From Patagioenas fasciata (lineage: Eukaryota; Chordata; Aves; Columbiformes; Columbidae), in contig NC_092525.1 of NCBI RefSeq assembly GCF_037038585.1, positions 5,558,969 through 5,622,968 on the forward strand: a stretch of 64,000 nt of DNA, written 5' to 3'. A model generated the notes under the pieces. It saw only the letters and a list, made by a program, of their open reading frames with translations, was not told the origin of the DNA and made no database searches. Made by a program: the position numbers and the translations under genes. Of the stretch, positions 10,486 through 23,900 are shown piece after piece; the first letter of the stretch is position 1; the number at the start of each line of letters is the position of its first letter.

Positions 10486-12535
10486 GACGCTGAGCTGCCG
10501 CGTTACCCGCTGCCGTCTGAGCGGATCTCGGGGAGCCTCTGGAACCGCCAGAGCGCTCCCCCCACCAACATTCTCTTGCCTTGTTTTCGGGGTTCCTCTT
10601 CACCAGCTGAGGCGCCCTCCCACCCCCCGCCGCCCTCTTACCTTTTTCTAGAGGTCTCTTGAGCCACCAGCAAAATCCCCCGCACCTTCCCGCAGCGATC
10701 TTGGCCCGCCAGAGGCCTGCCCCTCGTCAGCCTCCTCCCCTTTTCCTGGGTGCTGCTTGAACCACTGGTGGGCTCCCCTCCACCATCCTCTCGTCCTTTG
10801 TAGGGGAGTCTCGTGACTCACCAGAGCGCTCTCCGCCGTTGCCTTGCTGGGGTTATTGACACCGCTTGACTTGCCAGAGCGCTCCCCCTCGCAGTTCTCT
10901 TGTTGGATTTCTTGGGACCTTTTGAACCAGTGGAACAACGGGAATGCTCCCCCCCACTGTGACCTTGCCTTTCTTCAGTGCGATCTTGACGTGCTGGAGC
11001 ACTTCCCCGCGCCGTCCTCTTGCCTTTTACTGGGGAGTCTCTTGAATATCCACAGCACTCCCCCCTGCCATCCTTTACCAGATTTTTTGACACTTCTTGA
11101 CATCTCGGAGTGCTCTCACTCACCCTTGTCTTGCCTATTTTCAGGGCGCTCCTGTCCCGCTGGATGCTCCTCCCTGCTGTCCTATTGCCAGATTGAGAAT
11201 TCTCGACCTGTCCCAGCGCTACCCCACCGTCCTTCTGCCTTCTACCTGGGAAGTCACTTGAAGAACTGGAGCACTCCCCCCTGCTGTCCTCTTGCCTTTC
11301 TTCACTGAGATTTTGGCCTGCCAGAGCACTCCTCCCTGTTGTCCTCTTACTGGATTTCTTGGGACCTCTTGACCCACTGGGTTTCTCCTCCTGCTGTCCT
11401 TTTGCCTTTCTTTAGTACAATCTCAGCCTGCTGGAGCGCTCCCCCTCGCCGTCCTCCTGCTGGATTTCTTGGAACCTCTTGACCCATTAGGGCGTTCCCC
11501 CTGCCACCCTCTTGTGTTTTCTGGGGGAGTCTTGTGACCAACCAGAGTGCTCCCCCCCACCATCTTCTTCCCCTTTTCCTGGGTGCTTCTTGATCCACCA
11601 GAGTGCTCTCAAAGCTGCCTGTTACCATCCTCTAACCATTCTCTTGCCTTTTTTTGGGGGAATCTTGTGACTCACCGGAGCGTTTTCCACCATTGTCTTG
11701 CTGGATTTCTTGACACCGCTTGACCTGTTGGAGCGCTCTCCCTCACAGTTCTCTTGCTGGATATCTTGGGACCTCTTGAACCACTGGGGAGCTCCCACCT
11801 GCCACCTTCTTACCGCATTTATTGAGACTTCCTGATCTGCTGGATTGCTCTCCCCACCGGCCTTCCTCTTGCACTTTTTGGGGGAGTCTTCTTGACACGT
11901 CCGAGTGCTCTCCCTCACCCTTGTCTTGCCCCTAGTCAGGGCGCTCTTCTCCCGCTGGAACGCTCCTCCCCGCCATCCTATTGCCAGACTGAGAATTCTT
12001 GACCTGCCGCAGTCCTGCCCCGCCATGCTCCTGCCTTCTGCCTGGGAAGTCACTTGAAGAACTGGAGCGCTCTCCCCCGCTGTCCTCTTGCCTTTCCTCA
12101 GTGGGATTTTGGCCTGCTAAAGAGCTCCTCCCTGTCGTCCTCTTGCTGGATTTCTCGGTACCTCTTGACCCACTGGGTCTCTCCTCCTGCCGTCCTTTTG
12201 CCTTTCCTTAGTACATTCTTGGTCTGCTGGAGTGCTCCCCCCCACCATCCTCTTGCTGGATTTCTCGGGACCCCTTGTCCCATATAGGACATTCCCCCCC
12301 ACCACCATCCTGGTGTGTTTTTTAGGAGAGTCTTGTGATCGACCAGAGCGCTCCCCCCTTGACATCCTCTTCCCCTTTTTCTGGGTGACTTTTGAACCAC
12401 TGGTGAACTCTCCCCCTTCATCCTCTTGCCACATATATTGAGACTTGTTGATCCGCCAGAGCGCTTCCCCCACTGTCCTCTTGCCAGATTTACTGATACC
12501 TCTTGTCCTGTCAGAGCGCTCCCTCTCGCAGTCCT
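10486..12535. repeat. ~56 bp minisatellite of U2 (short allele)
   Basis: It has the same monomers as in U1 but about 2.05 kb instead of 3.9 kb. Retained blocks correspond to U1 phases 1,840-2,980 and roughly 4,680-5,725, with a patch of mixed origin around 11,480-11,700. This fits unequal exchange followed or accompanied by short conversion tracts. Confidence 0.88.
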
Positions 12536-12549
12536 CTTTGTTCAGTTTG

Positions 12550-14300
12550 TAGGGTAGGAGGGGGGATCTCTGATTACAGAAAGGTCCCTTTGTTCTAGGA
12601 GACATTCCCTTGCTCCATGCTTCAGGTTGCCCATCTTCCCTCTCATTTTCAATATGCACATCCATCACCTTCCTCCTCTTCTTTCTTGATCCCTCGACTC
12701 CCGGATGAACTCAAATCCTCTTTCTTGATCACTCTTTCTCGTAAGTTCACAACCTTACTTTCCTTTCTTGCTTTCACCTTTGTGAGCTGCTCCACCCAAA
12801 CCGAAATGCCCTGAAGACAGAAATACACCCACCCCAAGCCCGTACAGTCACATAGGGGGTGAGTCCGCTCGCTGACGCATCCCCACATCCCACAGCAAGC
12901 CCACCTTGCCTTGGCCCCGGCCCCCCGCACAGGCCTTCCCACCAACCCAGCCCCTCCGGAGCAGCACAGTTTCCCAGCATGCACCCCACAAAGACTTTCT
13001 TTGCCAGTCACCCCTGGCACTTACAGCAACACACCACATCAGCATCAAGAGCCCTGGGAGTGGAGAGCTGGCCAGGCCCTCACCCCGGCAGGATCCTCTT
13101 CCCCCTCCTTTAGCTGATGGCAGACAGACAAGACACCTCCCAAGAGGTGTCCAGCCCTCTCTCTCAACCACTCATGAGTACAAAAGCCCAGCCTCTACTC
13201 ACCCACCCCGCCTCCCAAAACCCCACCAGCAGCCCCTGGTCCCAGCTGAACAGCAGCCAGTGCTGAAGATCTGGCTCGTGTTGTCGGACACAACCTTCCC
13301 ATGGATGTCTGGGCCCCTGAGCAGTTTCCAGGGGTGGGAGGGCGCAGTCCTGATTACAGGGAGGTCCCTGTCCCAAGGGGGACATTTTCTTCCTCCTCAC
13401 TCCTGCCTCGCAGCTCCATCACCTTCCTCCTCTTCTTTCTTGATCCCTCCTGACTCGCAGCTCTACCACCGTCATCTTCTTTCTTGATCCCTGTTGACTT
13501 GCAGATGCACTCCAATCCTCTTTCTTGATCGCTCTTCCTCGTAGGTTCACCACCTTCCTCTTCTTTCTTGCTTTCACCTTTGCGAGCTGCTCCACCCGAA
13601 CAGAGATGCACAGAAAACAAAAATATACCCACCCCAGGCCCGTACAGTCACACGAGGGGGCGAGTCCGGTCGCTGACGCATCCCCACACCCCACCACAAG
13701 GCCACCTTGCCTTGGCCCCGGCCCCTCGCACAGGCCTTCCCACCAACCCAGCCCCTCCGTAGCAGCACAGTTTCCCAGCATGCACACCACAAAGACTTTC
13801 TTTGCCAGTCACCCCTGGCACTTACAGCAACACACCACACCAGCATCAAGAGCCCTGGGAGTGGAGAGCTGGCCAGGCCCTCACCCCGGCAGGATCCTCT
13901 TCCCCCTCCTTTACCTGCTGGCAGACAGACACCTCCCAAGGGATGACCACCCTGCTCCCTTAACTGCTCCCAAGTCCAAGAGCCCAGCCCCTGCTCACCA
14001 CCCCCACCTCCCAAAACACAGCCAACAGCCCCTGCTCCCATTTTACCACTTTACCCCCGAGCACGGTTTCTAGGGGTGGGAGGGGGACGCACTAATCACA
14101 GATCGTTCCCTGTGCTTAAGGATACATTCTCCTTCTCGCTGGCTCAGCCTGCCCATCTTCCTCCTCACTCTTGACTCGTAGCTCCATCACCTTTCTCCTC
14201 TTTTGTCCCCTCCTGACTCACAGGTCCACCACTGTCATCTTCTTTCTTGACTCTGCTTGACTCACAGGTGCGCTCCAATCCTCTTTCGTGATTGCTCTTC
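12550..14300. repeat. ~0.8 kb higher-order repeats of U2
   Basis: The block is collinear with U1 5,740-7,490. TTCCCAGCATGC occurs at 12,971 and 13,772. Confidence 0.85.
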
Positions 14301-15280
14301 TGTGTCAGAACACGGAAGCCCGGGCACGTGAGAAACTGCAAGAGTCAACAGCATGAGAACAAGCATTAGTGGAAAAATACAAGAACAAAGGACTGTATGC
14401 TATGTGATACATCAAGGACAGAGGAGTTGATACAGGATTGATGCATCAAGGACAGAGGGACAGCTTGTGATAGACAAAAAAGGTGTTTATGGCAGTGACT
14501 TTGGTGGGAACACAAAACACATCACTTATGTAATGACTAACTTAGCTAATCAACAAATGCTTGAGCAAGCATCATAGCGAGTATAAACGCAAGCCTGAAT
14601 TTGTAATAAACATCTCTCATTGCACCTTAAAAGAGAGTCCGTACCGCATTCGCTACAAATGGCGCCCTGGAACAGGGACTTTCAGCGTGCCTATAAAGGC
14701 AGTAGCCGCTCTGGTAGCGAAGCCCAATCGAACCAGGAAACAGGACCGGGAACCAGGACAGTGCGCGCCCACCACCAACGAAAGGTGAGCGATTGGGAAC
14801 CATGGGAGGGAAGTTATCCCTTAAGCAAAGACAAACCCTGGATGTCCTTCAACATGCGCTACAAACGCAAAATCAGGATGTATCAGGGGTCTGATTGGTG
14901 AGTTTATTACAATGGATTGCTAATCATGTGCTAGACTTTCCTACAACTGGTACATTTCAGTTGGAGACATGGCACAAAGATGAATGAGAATTATATGAAC
15001 AGGTAACGACTGGAGATAAAGCTGCTTGCAAATATTCATCTACTTGGGGAAAAATTATGACTACTAAGATACAGGATACAGGACTGATACATCAGGGACA
15101 GAGGGACAGCTTACTATAGAAAAAAATGCGTATATGGCAGTTACATCGCTCATGTAATGTCTAACTTAGCTAAAGAGCAAATGCTTGAGCAAGCATCATA
15201 GCGAGTATAAATGCAAACCTGAGTTTGTAATAAATGTCTCTCATGGCACCTTACCGTGAGTCCATGCCAGATTCGCTACA
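14301..15280 (+). mobile_element. Same collapsed provirus in U2
   Basis: It has the same structure and CTCTTC flanks as in U1, with 980 bp because one A is missing in the gag stub (near 15,031). Private changes near the 5' end (CAGAACACGG, AAGCCCGGG) separate it from the other copies. Confidence 0.9.
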
Positions 15281-15455
15281 CTCTTCCTCATAGGTTCACC
15301 ACCTTCCTCTCCTTCCTTGCTTTTCCTTTGCACGCTGCTCCACCTGAAGAGAAACACACAGAGGACTGAGCTACACCAGCCCAAGGGCACTACAATCAGA
15401 CAGGGGCTGAGTCCGGGGGCTGACACCTCCCCACACCCCACAACGAGCCCACCTT

Positions 15456-16430
15456 GCCTTGGCCCCGGCCCCTCGCACATGCCTTAGAGATATCATAGCT
15501 CAGTACAAATCCCCACAGTCCTCACCTGCTGTTTGGTGCTTGCGGAGGGTCACACTCCCTGTGCCCCAGGGCACTGGCCCTACACGGCCAAGCTCGGCAG
15601 CGGGACTGTCTGGAGCTGCCGCTGGCTGGTTCTCCAGCTTTAGGGTCACCCGCAGAAGCCCGCTCTCCTCAGCTCTGCACACCCATCCAGTTGCGCCGCC
15701 CAGGCAAAGTCAGCTTCACCCTCTGCTCTACACCTCACCTGCAAACAACCAACTCTTCAACTGACAACTGTCCAAAACCCACCGACAAACTCTCCACACC
15801 TCAGCCTTTCGTTTGCAACTGCTGCCTCTAGTGCATCTCACAGACAAGCCTTCAAAATCCCCTCATCCTGCAATAACACTCCAGCACTGATCACCTGTGG
15901 GAACAACTACCACAATACCATGCAAACACCAACCAGTTCTGGCACGGAAATATCACTTTCTCCTCAAGATTCCACCCTACACCAACTGCTGACAAACACA
16001 CGCTGTCCTCACCAAAGCCAAACGCTGCAACAACCAGCGACAACTCAAATTTGCGTGGGCGGTGCAAAATTGCAGGGGTGAGCTAACGCAGAGCTGGGCT
16101 TGAAAGCTGCAGAGTGTGCACCCTGTGGTATAACGTGGCGAGCTACTGCCATTCTGCCTTCTCCCTGGGAGAAGCGCGTGAGCAGAGGCTGCTTCAAGGC
16201 ACGATGAGAACGGTTAGGTTCTCCGGGTCTCGGAGGGCGAGAGTAATAAATGTGGTCTGTGTCGTGGCGCAGGAACTTCCCATCCACTTGCTTCTCCATT
16301 CAGTCTGGTGCTGCAAGAGAGGGAGAGAAAGAAAAAGTTAGGACCGAGTTAACAACCTCATCATCCCTGACCCCTAACCTGCAGGAATCCTAGGAGGCCT
16401 GATATAAGTTTTGCTCATCTCCCTGTCTTT
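15456..16430. repeat. Partial, decaying edge unit U3 of the left array
   Basis: The first ~750 bp is nearly identical to the other units. From about 16,206 mismatches become frequent, and by 16,320-16,430 only broken similarity to U1 phases 860-980 remains: the same run of motifs around AACAACCTC, ACCTGCAG and GGAGGCC, with gaps. After about 16,430 no similarity is visible. Gradual decay at the end of a tandem array is the usual mark of a true array edge, because terminal copies escape homogenisation. The unique island begins here. Confidence 0.85.
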
Positions 16431-16506
16431 GCTGGAATACTTTACTGTAGAAATTTCTGTCATCAACATTCTCTTAACCGATCTGATGTGTTCATAGTTC
16501 CTAGCC

Positions 16507-17165
16507 CAGCATCCTTTCCTCAAAGTACCTCAGCATTTCCCTTTGAAACCACACCTTAGTGCCATCCCGTCCCAGAGCTACCTCAGCATTTCCCACTGCA
16601 GCCTCTGCGATGCCATCTCCTCCCTGAGGTACCTCAGCCTTTACCACCAAAACCTCTCTCCCTTCCGTCCTCTCCTTTAAGTCCCTCACCCTTTCTCGTC
16701 AAAGCCTCCCCCGATGTCATCCCCTCCCTGAGGTACCTCAGCCTTTCCCGTCAAAGCCTCCCCCGATATCATCCCCTCCCTGAGGTACCTCAGCCATTCC
16801 CGTCAAAGCCTCCCCCGATATCATCCCCTTCCCGAGGTAGCTCAGCCTTTCCTGTCAAAGCCTCCCCAGATATCATCCCCTTCCCGAGGTACCTCAGCCT
16901 TTCCTGTCAAAGCCTCCCCCGATATCATCCCCTCCCCGAGGTACCTCAGCCTTTCATGTCAAAGCCTCCCCCGATATCATCCCCTCCCCGAGGTACCTCA
17001 GCCTTTCCTGTCAAAGCCTCCCCCGATATCATCCCCTCCCTGAGGTACCTCAGCCTTTCCTGTCAAAGCCTCCCCCGATATCATCCCCTCCCCGAGGTAC
17101 CTCAGCCTTTCCTGTCAAAGCCTCCCCCGATATCATCCCCTCCCCGAGGTACCTCAGCTTTTCCC
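16507..17165. repeat. 52 bp minisatellite next to the left array edge
   Basis: About 12-13 direct copies of a 52 bp monomer contain AAAGCCTCCCCCGATATCAT and GAGGTACCTCAG. The first copies (16,507-16,690) are degenerate and the central ones (16,741-17,150) nearly identical. It is unrelated to the 56 bp monomers. Because 52 bp is not a multiple of three, open frames across it are incidental. Each monomer contains GGTACC and GATATC. It ends abruptly in the CpG island, so it may be a promoter-proximal expansion. Confidence 0.93.
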
Positions 17166-17169
17166 GCCT

Positions 17170-17960
17170 AAGCTCCTCCCGCGCCGTCCCGCCCTCAGGT
17201 TCCTCCGCCGCTCCCTCCGTTCCCGGCCCCCCCCGCCCCTCGCGCCCCCCCTTGGCGCTCCCGACCCGCCGCTGCCCCCTCCCGCTCGCTTTCCTCCCTC
17301 TGTCCTGTGTCACTACGGGGGCTCCCCCTCCGCCCCACGGCCCCGCCCGAGCCCCGCGCAGCGCTCAGCGCGGGGCTCCCTTCCCTCACAGCCGCCCGCG
17401 TGTTTCCCCCTCGCCCCGGCCTGGGGCCGCGCTGTTGCGGCTGGCTGCCCCTCGCCTTCCTCCTTCCGAAACCAGCCCGTCTGTCACCCTCCAGCCTCGC
17501 CCCTCAGCCGGTCCCGGGCCGGCCCCGTCCAGTCTCCCCGCTGTCCGCCCGCCCCTCGCTCACCGCCGGCCCCGCCCTTCCTCGCGCGCTGCTCCAGCCG
17601 CCGCACCGCCGGCACGAGCTCCGCGGCCCGCGCACTTACGCAGCGTGTCCCCGCCCATCCCGCGCAGGAGCCAATCCCGTCCGCGTCCGCCACCGGGCTG
17701 CGCCCCCCCCCCCCGCCTCCGCGCCCGGCACTGGCCCCCCCTGCCCCTCGCCTCCCGTCCCGGAGCCACCGGCGGCCGCAGAGCGGCGCTGTCCGCCCGC
17801 AGGGCGGGGCCGGGAGCTTTCAGGCTGCGTCTGCCCGGGACCGAGGGCTCTGCCGCCTGCCCGGGACAGCCCGGGACCGAGGGCTCCGCCGCTGCAGCCC
17901 GTTTCGTGCCGTTTGCGCCCCCCAGGTTACACGGCTGCAGCCTTCCTGCTGGTTTAGCTC
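17170..17960. promoter_or_regulatory. CpG island 1
   Basis: This very GC-rich, CpG-dense stretch has GC boxes (CCGCCC) and a poly-C run at about 17,704. It follows the minisatellite and gives way sharply to AT-rich DNA. A good splice-donor sequence (GTAAGT) on the minus strand sits at 17,634-17,639 after ATGGGCGGGGACACGC, which could be a first exon pointing toward the left array. Long open frames occur on both strands (up to 278 codons) but have arginine/proline/alanine compositions typical of translated CpG islands and match nothing I know. Promoter activity and direction are inference. Confidence 0.6.
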
Positions 17961-20900
17961 ACACACCTTTCTTCTTTCTAACTGCACAGCAGTTCACACT
18001 CACAAATGTTCGTGCTGGTTGGCATAAGAGTATCTGCATAAGAATTTACAAACATTACAAAGATATACCACAGACCACAGCTTTCTAAGCTTTCAAGTTA
18101 AAGTTCCATGTTTAAATAAAACAGACAATACCAGTAGAGCTGTGTACCTCTGTCGTCTTTGTTCAGAAAGAAGTGACAACACCAGAAAACACATTGACAG
18201 CCAGTGCTTTGAACAGTGAAGGTGGGATCTACAAAAGTCTGATTAAACTAAACAGCCTCAGGTCTTTATCAAGCTGCAGATCTGCCAGGAATGCTGAAAT
18301 GCAAGAGTTTACTCCTGCAATATTCCACGATGGAACAGCCACTTCATATCAAATATAATCTCAAAGTTCCAAACCAGTACATTAAAAAGCTACCAGTAAG
18401 TATTAGAAGACCACTGCAAGATCTTATTGCTTTTTGAGTTAAATAATAATTTTTCAATAAACCAAAACCCAAACAGGTTCTCAAATCTGTTGCTTATCAT
18501 CCTGTTCATTCATTAGCACTGCAGCAATCAGTTTTTATACAATGTGTCAACAGAGGCGTCTAAAAAACCCCAAACAAAACTTATTCAAGTCCACGGACAC
18601 CCCCGCCCTCCTTGCCCCCCCTCACCCTGAGCCCCACGATCACCACTTGGTGCGGGAGAGGAGCACAACTCGACAGACAGAACCAGAAATCCGACTGCGG
18701 TAAGAAGGAAACATCGAGGTAGTTACAGCTTCCTTAAACATTCAAAATCTGATGTCTTCCAAAACAAAGCACATCATCCTCATCATTTAGAAAGCAAAGT
18801 TGCTTTGTACGTGTCTGATCCTCACACCAGCTGAGTGGTTCTCAAGTCCGCTGAGCTCCACTGTGCAGCCACCCCCACATCTGTGTCCCCTTGTCTGGAG
18901 TCCCCAGTCGCGGGACAGTGAGTGGGGTTGGACTCCAGTGATAAAGAAAAACACAAAGAGTGAAATTGGAAAAGTAATTAAAACAGAAGACCTGAAAGCC
19001 AGTTTAATTTTAATAACTTATTCGTACACTGCTATAAGCATATGAAGTATGGGGGTCACGAACTCTTGCTACCACATATGTGCCTTATTACAATAAGCAC
19101 AGGAAACAAGGAAGTAGCATTCCTTCTATTTTTGATGTAATTATGAGCTAATACATCTCCTGAGATGGCTTCCGGACCTGATTTAGTATCTACACTGTGT
19201 TGTACTGCAGATAAATACCTCAGGTCAGCATTAATTGAAGACAATGTGCAGAATGAGCAATATGCAGGTAAGCACAAGATCCTGGATTCCTTACAAGAGT
19301 CTACTTCTAAAATTGTCTGAAAATGCTGCAGAAATTGTAGCAGATAAACAACAGTAGCCACATTTTGTCCTATGGCATTTACATAATGTTGATCCACCTG
19401 TATTAACTTGTGCCCTTTCGGAACAGAGCTGTAAACTCAGAGTGTCCAAAGACTTCTTTCTTTTGAATAGAATACGCTTAAACTGGCTGTCTTGAACAGA
19501 CTGGCTGTGCAGACTTGCAGCAGTTGAATGGAGGATGTGATTCCAGTGAATGGAGACAGAAAGAAGATCAGCACAAAAGCAGCAATGACAGACCAGAGAC
19601 ACCCACCTAAAGCCTACGGAGACCAAAAAAAGTCGTCGTGTGGGCTTAGCAGTTGGGGAACCAGACCAAACAGCCTGGTTATTCTCCACCAGGAGGGTCT
19701 TTATCTGGCCATGATCATGTCATCAATGGAGAAACTCACCATCATCAGACAGAGTGCAGGCGTGGGCAATGAGAGCAGCAAATCCAGCACCGACACGGTG
19801 TCAGAGTTTGTACAGACAATGAACACGCTCACGGGTCTTGTTCAATACTTTACACACTATTCTGAAAAGAGACACTGATTTAACTGTTGCACAGCACATA
19901 CTGTCACTTTACACAACTTGGAGAAACAAAGCAAGCTCATAAAGTTCATACTCCATACATCAGGATAGGAGGTTACTCATAAAATGCAATCATCTCTGCC
20001 AGATACAGGCAAATGCACATATTTATTTGAAGCAAATTCCAAGTTTATACCGTCATCCCAGGTCAAATTCTGCTATCAGACACAGGACACACAGCTCAAA
20101 TGCCAACAGCTCATAGGAAAGCTTCACAAGAGAATGAACTAAACATACAGCTATGGAATCAAGTGTGTTTTATCTATACATCAAATGCAACTCTAATTCC
20201 CCTAGGCCCTCACGTTAATAGAAACCCCACAGAGTTTCTAGAAAGAATGTCCATAAAATTGACATGCGACATTACCCTCAGTGAGTCTCCTGAACCAGAC
20301 GGCAGAGCAACCGACCCGCAGCAAGGACGACACAGAACAGACAGTTCTGCTGGAAACGCAGGGAACGGACTAAAAGTAACCATTCTGCATTACAGAATTA
20401 ATGCATTGTGTCACTTTGTGTAGATAATTCACCCATAAAAATCAGTAAATATGAAGGCCACCCTTACTGATAAATGCCTATATGTTTGTAGTCATGTTTA
20501 ATAAAACACACTTTGTGAGGGTTTTTTGACTCAAGAAGGACACTGGATCAGTGTGCTTTGGATTATTTCTGTAAGGAGCCATAACTCAACAGAAAGATAG
20601 CTTTAAGAAAGCGTGCAATTAGCTATTAATTGGACAAAATAAGTGTAGTTAGCACATAATAAATAGTTTTAAATGGTCTCACAAGTAGTTCATGTGATAC
20701 ATTTCCCTCAGGGTCTCCTGATATCTCCCATTCATTTCTATTAAACCTGCTGAAATGAAGCTGTGTGTGTTTCATTTCAGTGATCTACAGGGAATTCAAA
20801 CCAACAATAACAACTTGCCGTATTATCAGAAACAGTTTCTAAAGAGCAAACACAACAATATGGGAGGGGGGAGTGGAAGAAACACCACCTGGATTCATTT

Positions 20901-23900
20901 TCCCATATCAATTCTTATGAAAATACCCACAATAGGATGCACTTATCAGCAAGGTATACAACTGCACATCTACACACAACATAACTGCATGTAATCGCAC
21001 ATTTTTGACCATATTAACTACAAATTGGGCAGCTATAAAATACGTCAGTTATACCTTCATTTACTTCCAGAAATCTCCACTGAAATTATTTTGTTGCTTA
21101 AATTACTGTATAATGTGCACTTTATTAATGTATTATACATTAAGTATACAAACATGTTATGAAAAAACAAATCTAGTCCCAATACCTTTGTGAGTTTTAA
21201 AGGACGCCGGTGGGTAACGGTGAACAATCAACAGTCATCCAGGTAAAACACCCATGGGCAGAGCTGAAACTTGTTTTCATTGGTAGGTTGTGTTTTTCTG
21301 CAAGTTGTGTTATCATACCTACATACAGCAAATAAAGATTTGACCCAAATTACATATCTTTATGTGCATACACACACGCACATGTTTGTGTTGTACAAAG
21401 ATGCACACTGTTACTGAGATGTATAGGCATTGAATGTGTCAGGTAAGTAACATGACAAGAGGCTTGAGAGGTGGGTCTGCAGGGAATTATGTAAGTAACA
21501 TATTAATGCAACAAATCTGGTGGCATAAAGCTACGGGGGAAAAAAATCCAGCGGAGAATCAGATAAATTCACGTGTTCTTTAAAGACAGCTCATGCATTC
21601 AACCAGCTCCCAGGTGGGCCTGACTGTGGAAAGGAAAGTTTGCTTGAGCACTTAGCGCCAGTGTCTGATGAGCAGACAAAACACCAACTGCAGACCGGGG
21701 ACCCCCAGTTCTCAACCAGTTCATGGCTCTGAGCATCTTCTTTCCACACACTGCGGGTAACGCTTTACATCTGCAATCCCCTCCCTAAACCCATCTTGTT
21801 CCTGGCTGAGAAGATACCAGATGTGGGAACTATTGCATGATAGAAGAATTTGTGCTGTTAAATCACAGGATTCTGAGCACTGCAGATGATCACAGTGCGG
21901 TGCTGCCCTGAGAAGAAAGGACGAGTGACTCTTGGTGTTCCCTGCTGCTCACTGCCCTGATCCTGCCCACCCTCATGTTCCAGCCACTCAGACCCCGGCC
22001 AGAATGACTGAGACAGGAGGGTCTCTTAAGGATGTTTTGTTTTGTCCAGATACCTTTAATTTGCTTATATACACAGATTTCATAAGAGGAAGCACTTGAT
22101 TTCACCGATGACACGATTTCTCCAGTAACGCATCTCACCAAGATTGCCAATTGACAGTCCCCCTTAGGATGAGAGAACGTTCATGTTGAACAAATCATGA
22201 ACACTTGTAGTGATTGAAACTGGGGGTTTTTCAGACAAGCACCATCTGCCTCCTGCGCCAGAGACTCAACAGAATTATGTCTCAGACATTATGGCAACAA
22301 CAGCTCATCCCGCAGCGATGGGTCACTCAGAGCGAAAACAATCCCGTATGGACACCGTGTCCAGCAGCAGATGGGGCACTCAGGAGAAGGTGAATCGCGA
22401 TTTACATCCCAACACCAGCCGAGGCCCGCAGACAAAGGCCGCGGGCTGACATGGGAGGGGACGGGCCTTTCGTTCTCCTTCTTTGCTTCTCTTTTCCTTT
22501 CCTACACCCTTATTTCATCTCCTCTCCCTCTATGAGCAGTATAACCTAAGGCTTAGAGCCACAAAACTCCTTTGTGTAAACCCTTTGGCTGTTAAACTGT
22601 TCACCAATTTGGCTTAAGTAGCGTAAATCTTCCTGCTAATTGGGCCAAGCTGCAAAATAAAAGGTGTTGGGGTTTTTTTGTTTATGGTCCTTGAGTACCC
22701 CATATACTCTTTTCTAACTAAGGGGACCTGAATCGGAGTCACCTCCCCACACACGGACAGCTGGGGACGTTCTGCAATGAAAACTTGTATGGAGAGTGGA
22801 ACACACTGAATAGGTCAATCCAGCATTTAATAAAAGCAACGGAGTTAGCTCTTGAATTAACATTGATAACATGCTCTGCTATATTGTGGCCAGTTGCGAT
22901 TGGAAACAGCGCAGTTACAAGTTCGGTGTGCATGGTCCTCTGTATACACGAAGACATCCAGCCAGCTTTAGTCACGCACCTGATCTTTCCTTCGTGTTAC
23001 AGATCTCTGCAATGAAAGCTGGGAGCAACAAACATTCAGCTTTCTGATGTGTCATTAAAGAGATTTTTCTGCATTTACTACAACCTTGACCGAGCCTGTA
23101 CCTGATTGCTTTAACTGGCATTAGATCTTATCATTGAGTAAGCAGTCAAGTCAGCCCGCGAGAAGACACGGAGAGGTGACAAAGTTGTAAGTCCCTAGGA
23201 TGCTGGCACACCAGCACGAACACAGGCAAGCAGAAGCCTCCAACGCATTGGCAGAAATATCCTACTCAGGTACAGCAGACAAATGCAACTTATAATGGAA
23301 CGGTTACAATATGCTTGGTAGAAAAAAGCTGAGGTTCCGCTGCCTCAGGCGCACAGCGGTTACTGCTGTGTGTGGTCTAACCCAGATCCAGTAGTGAGCT
23401 ACACGTGTTTATCTTGGTTTGATATTTGTAGTGCATGTGTTAACGTACAGATCAATACACAAGACAAGGTCTGATGAACAAAATCTCTCTCTGAAAGATC
23501 CTGAAGTGATCACTGGAGTGATTTTCAAGGCAAAGATTCTGTCTGTCTCCAGCTCCCAGAAGACTTCAGAGGTGAAATTCTCTATAAATCCTGAGGGGGA
23601 AAGAGGGGGTTGTAAGGAACATGAACCTGAAGAACATTCAGTAGCTCTCCCGGGCGCTCTGTGACGGAGCCTCCCCTGTTCACCAGCTCCTGAGGCTCCA
23701 GGGGCTGCAACACGGGGCACAACGCGCTCACAGACTGAACCTGCGCTGAGGGAGAAAATGCCTTCCTGATGAAGCTTTAACATCAACACACCAACTATTG
23801 CTTGTCCTTCAAGGAAACTATCTTGTTATAAGCATTTATAGCTCTATTGTCTATTTATGCTTTTAGCAATAAGCGCTTTTATCCACATTTCATTTTGGTG

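Larger units (their letters stand above)
8647..15455. repeat. Macrosatellite unit U2 (6,809 bp, internally deleted)
   Basis: Sequence from 8,647 to about 11,500 follows U1 at an offset of 8,646, and from about 11,650 onward at an offset near 6,810. About 1,836 bp of the minisatellite is therefore missing, while everything outside the minisatellite is complete. The junction zone is a mosaic: 11,480-11,600 resembles the U1 block near 4,680, then a short stretch matches U1 near 2,965, then the sequence returns to the 4,830 block. U2 shares with U5 the variant GATGAATTTCC (at about 10,151), where U1 and U6 read GAGGAATTTGC. This suggests exchange between the two array blocks. Confidence 0.92.

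Noticed and set aside
16741-17165. Regular direct repeats of 52 bp that might suggest a CRISPR array
   Set aside because: The repeats are contiguous, with no unique spacers, and the context is vertebrate.
17915-17945. Possible minus-strand CTCF-like core in CpG island 1 (GCGCCCCCCAGG)
   Set aside because: At least four mismatches in the core and a poor upstream module.
17252-18088. 278-codon and other long frames in CpG islands 1, 3 and 4 (also 30,565-31,404, 32,335-33,117 and 32,433-33,401)
   Set aside because: They are long because GC-rich DNA has few stops. They occur on both strands at once, with arginine/proline/alanine-rich composition and no recognisable domain.
19291-19880. Possible membrane-protein exon on the minus strand and a 116-codon plus-strand frame
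   Set aside because: The hydrophobic stretch is short and flanked by stops. The two frames overlap on opposite strands and neither has recognised motifs.
22650-22760. Possible solo LTR end (AATAAA followed by TGTTGGGG and a T run)
   Set aside because: No paired terminus, target duplication or second copy in the window could be found.
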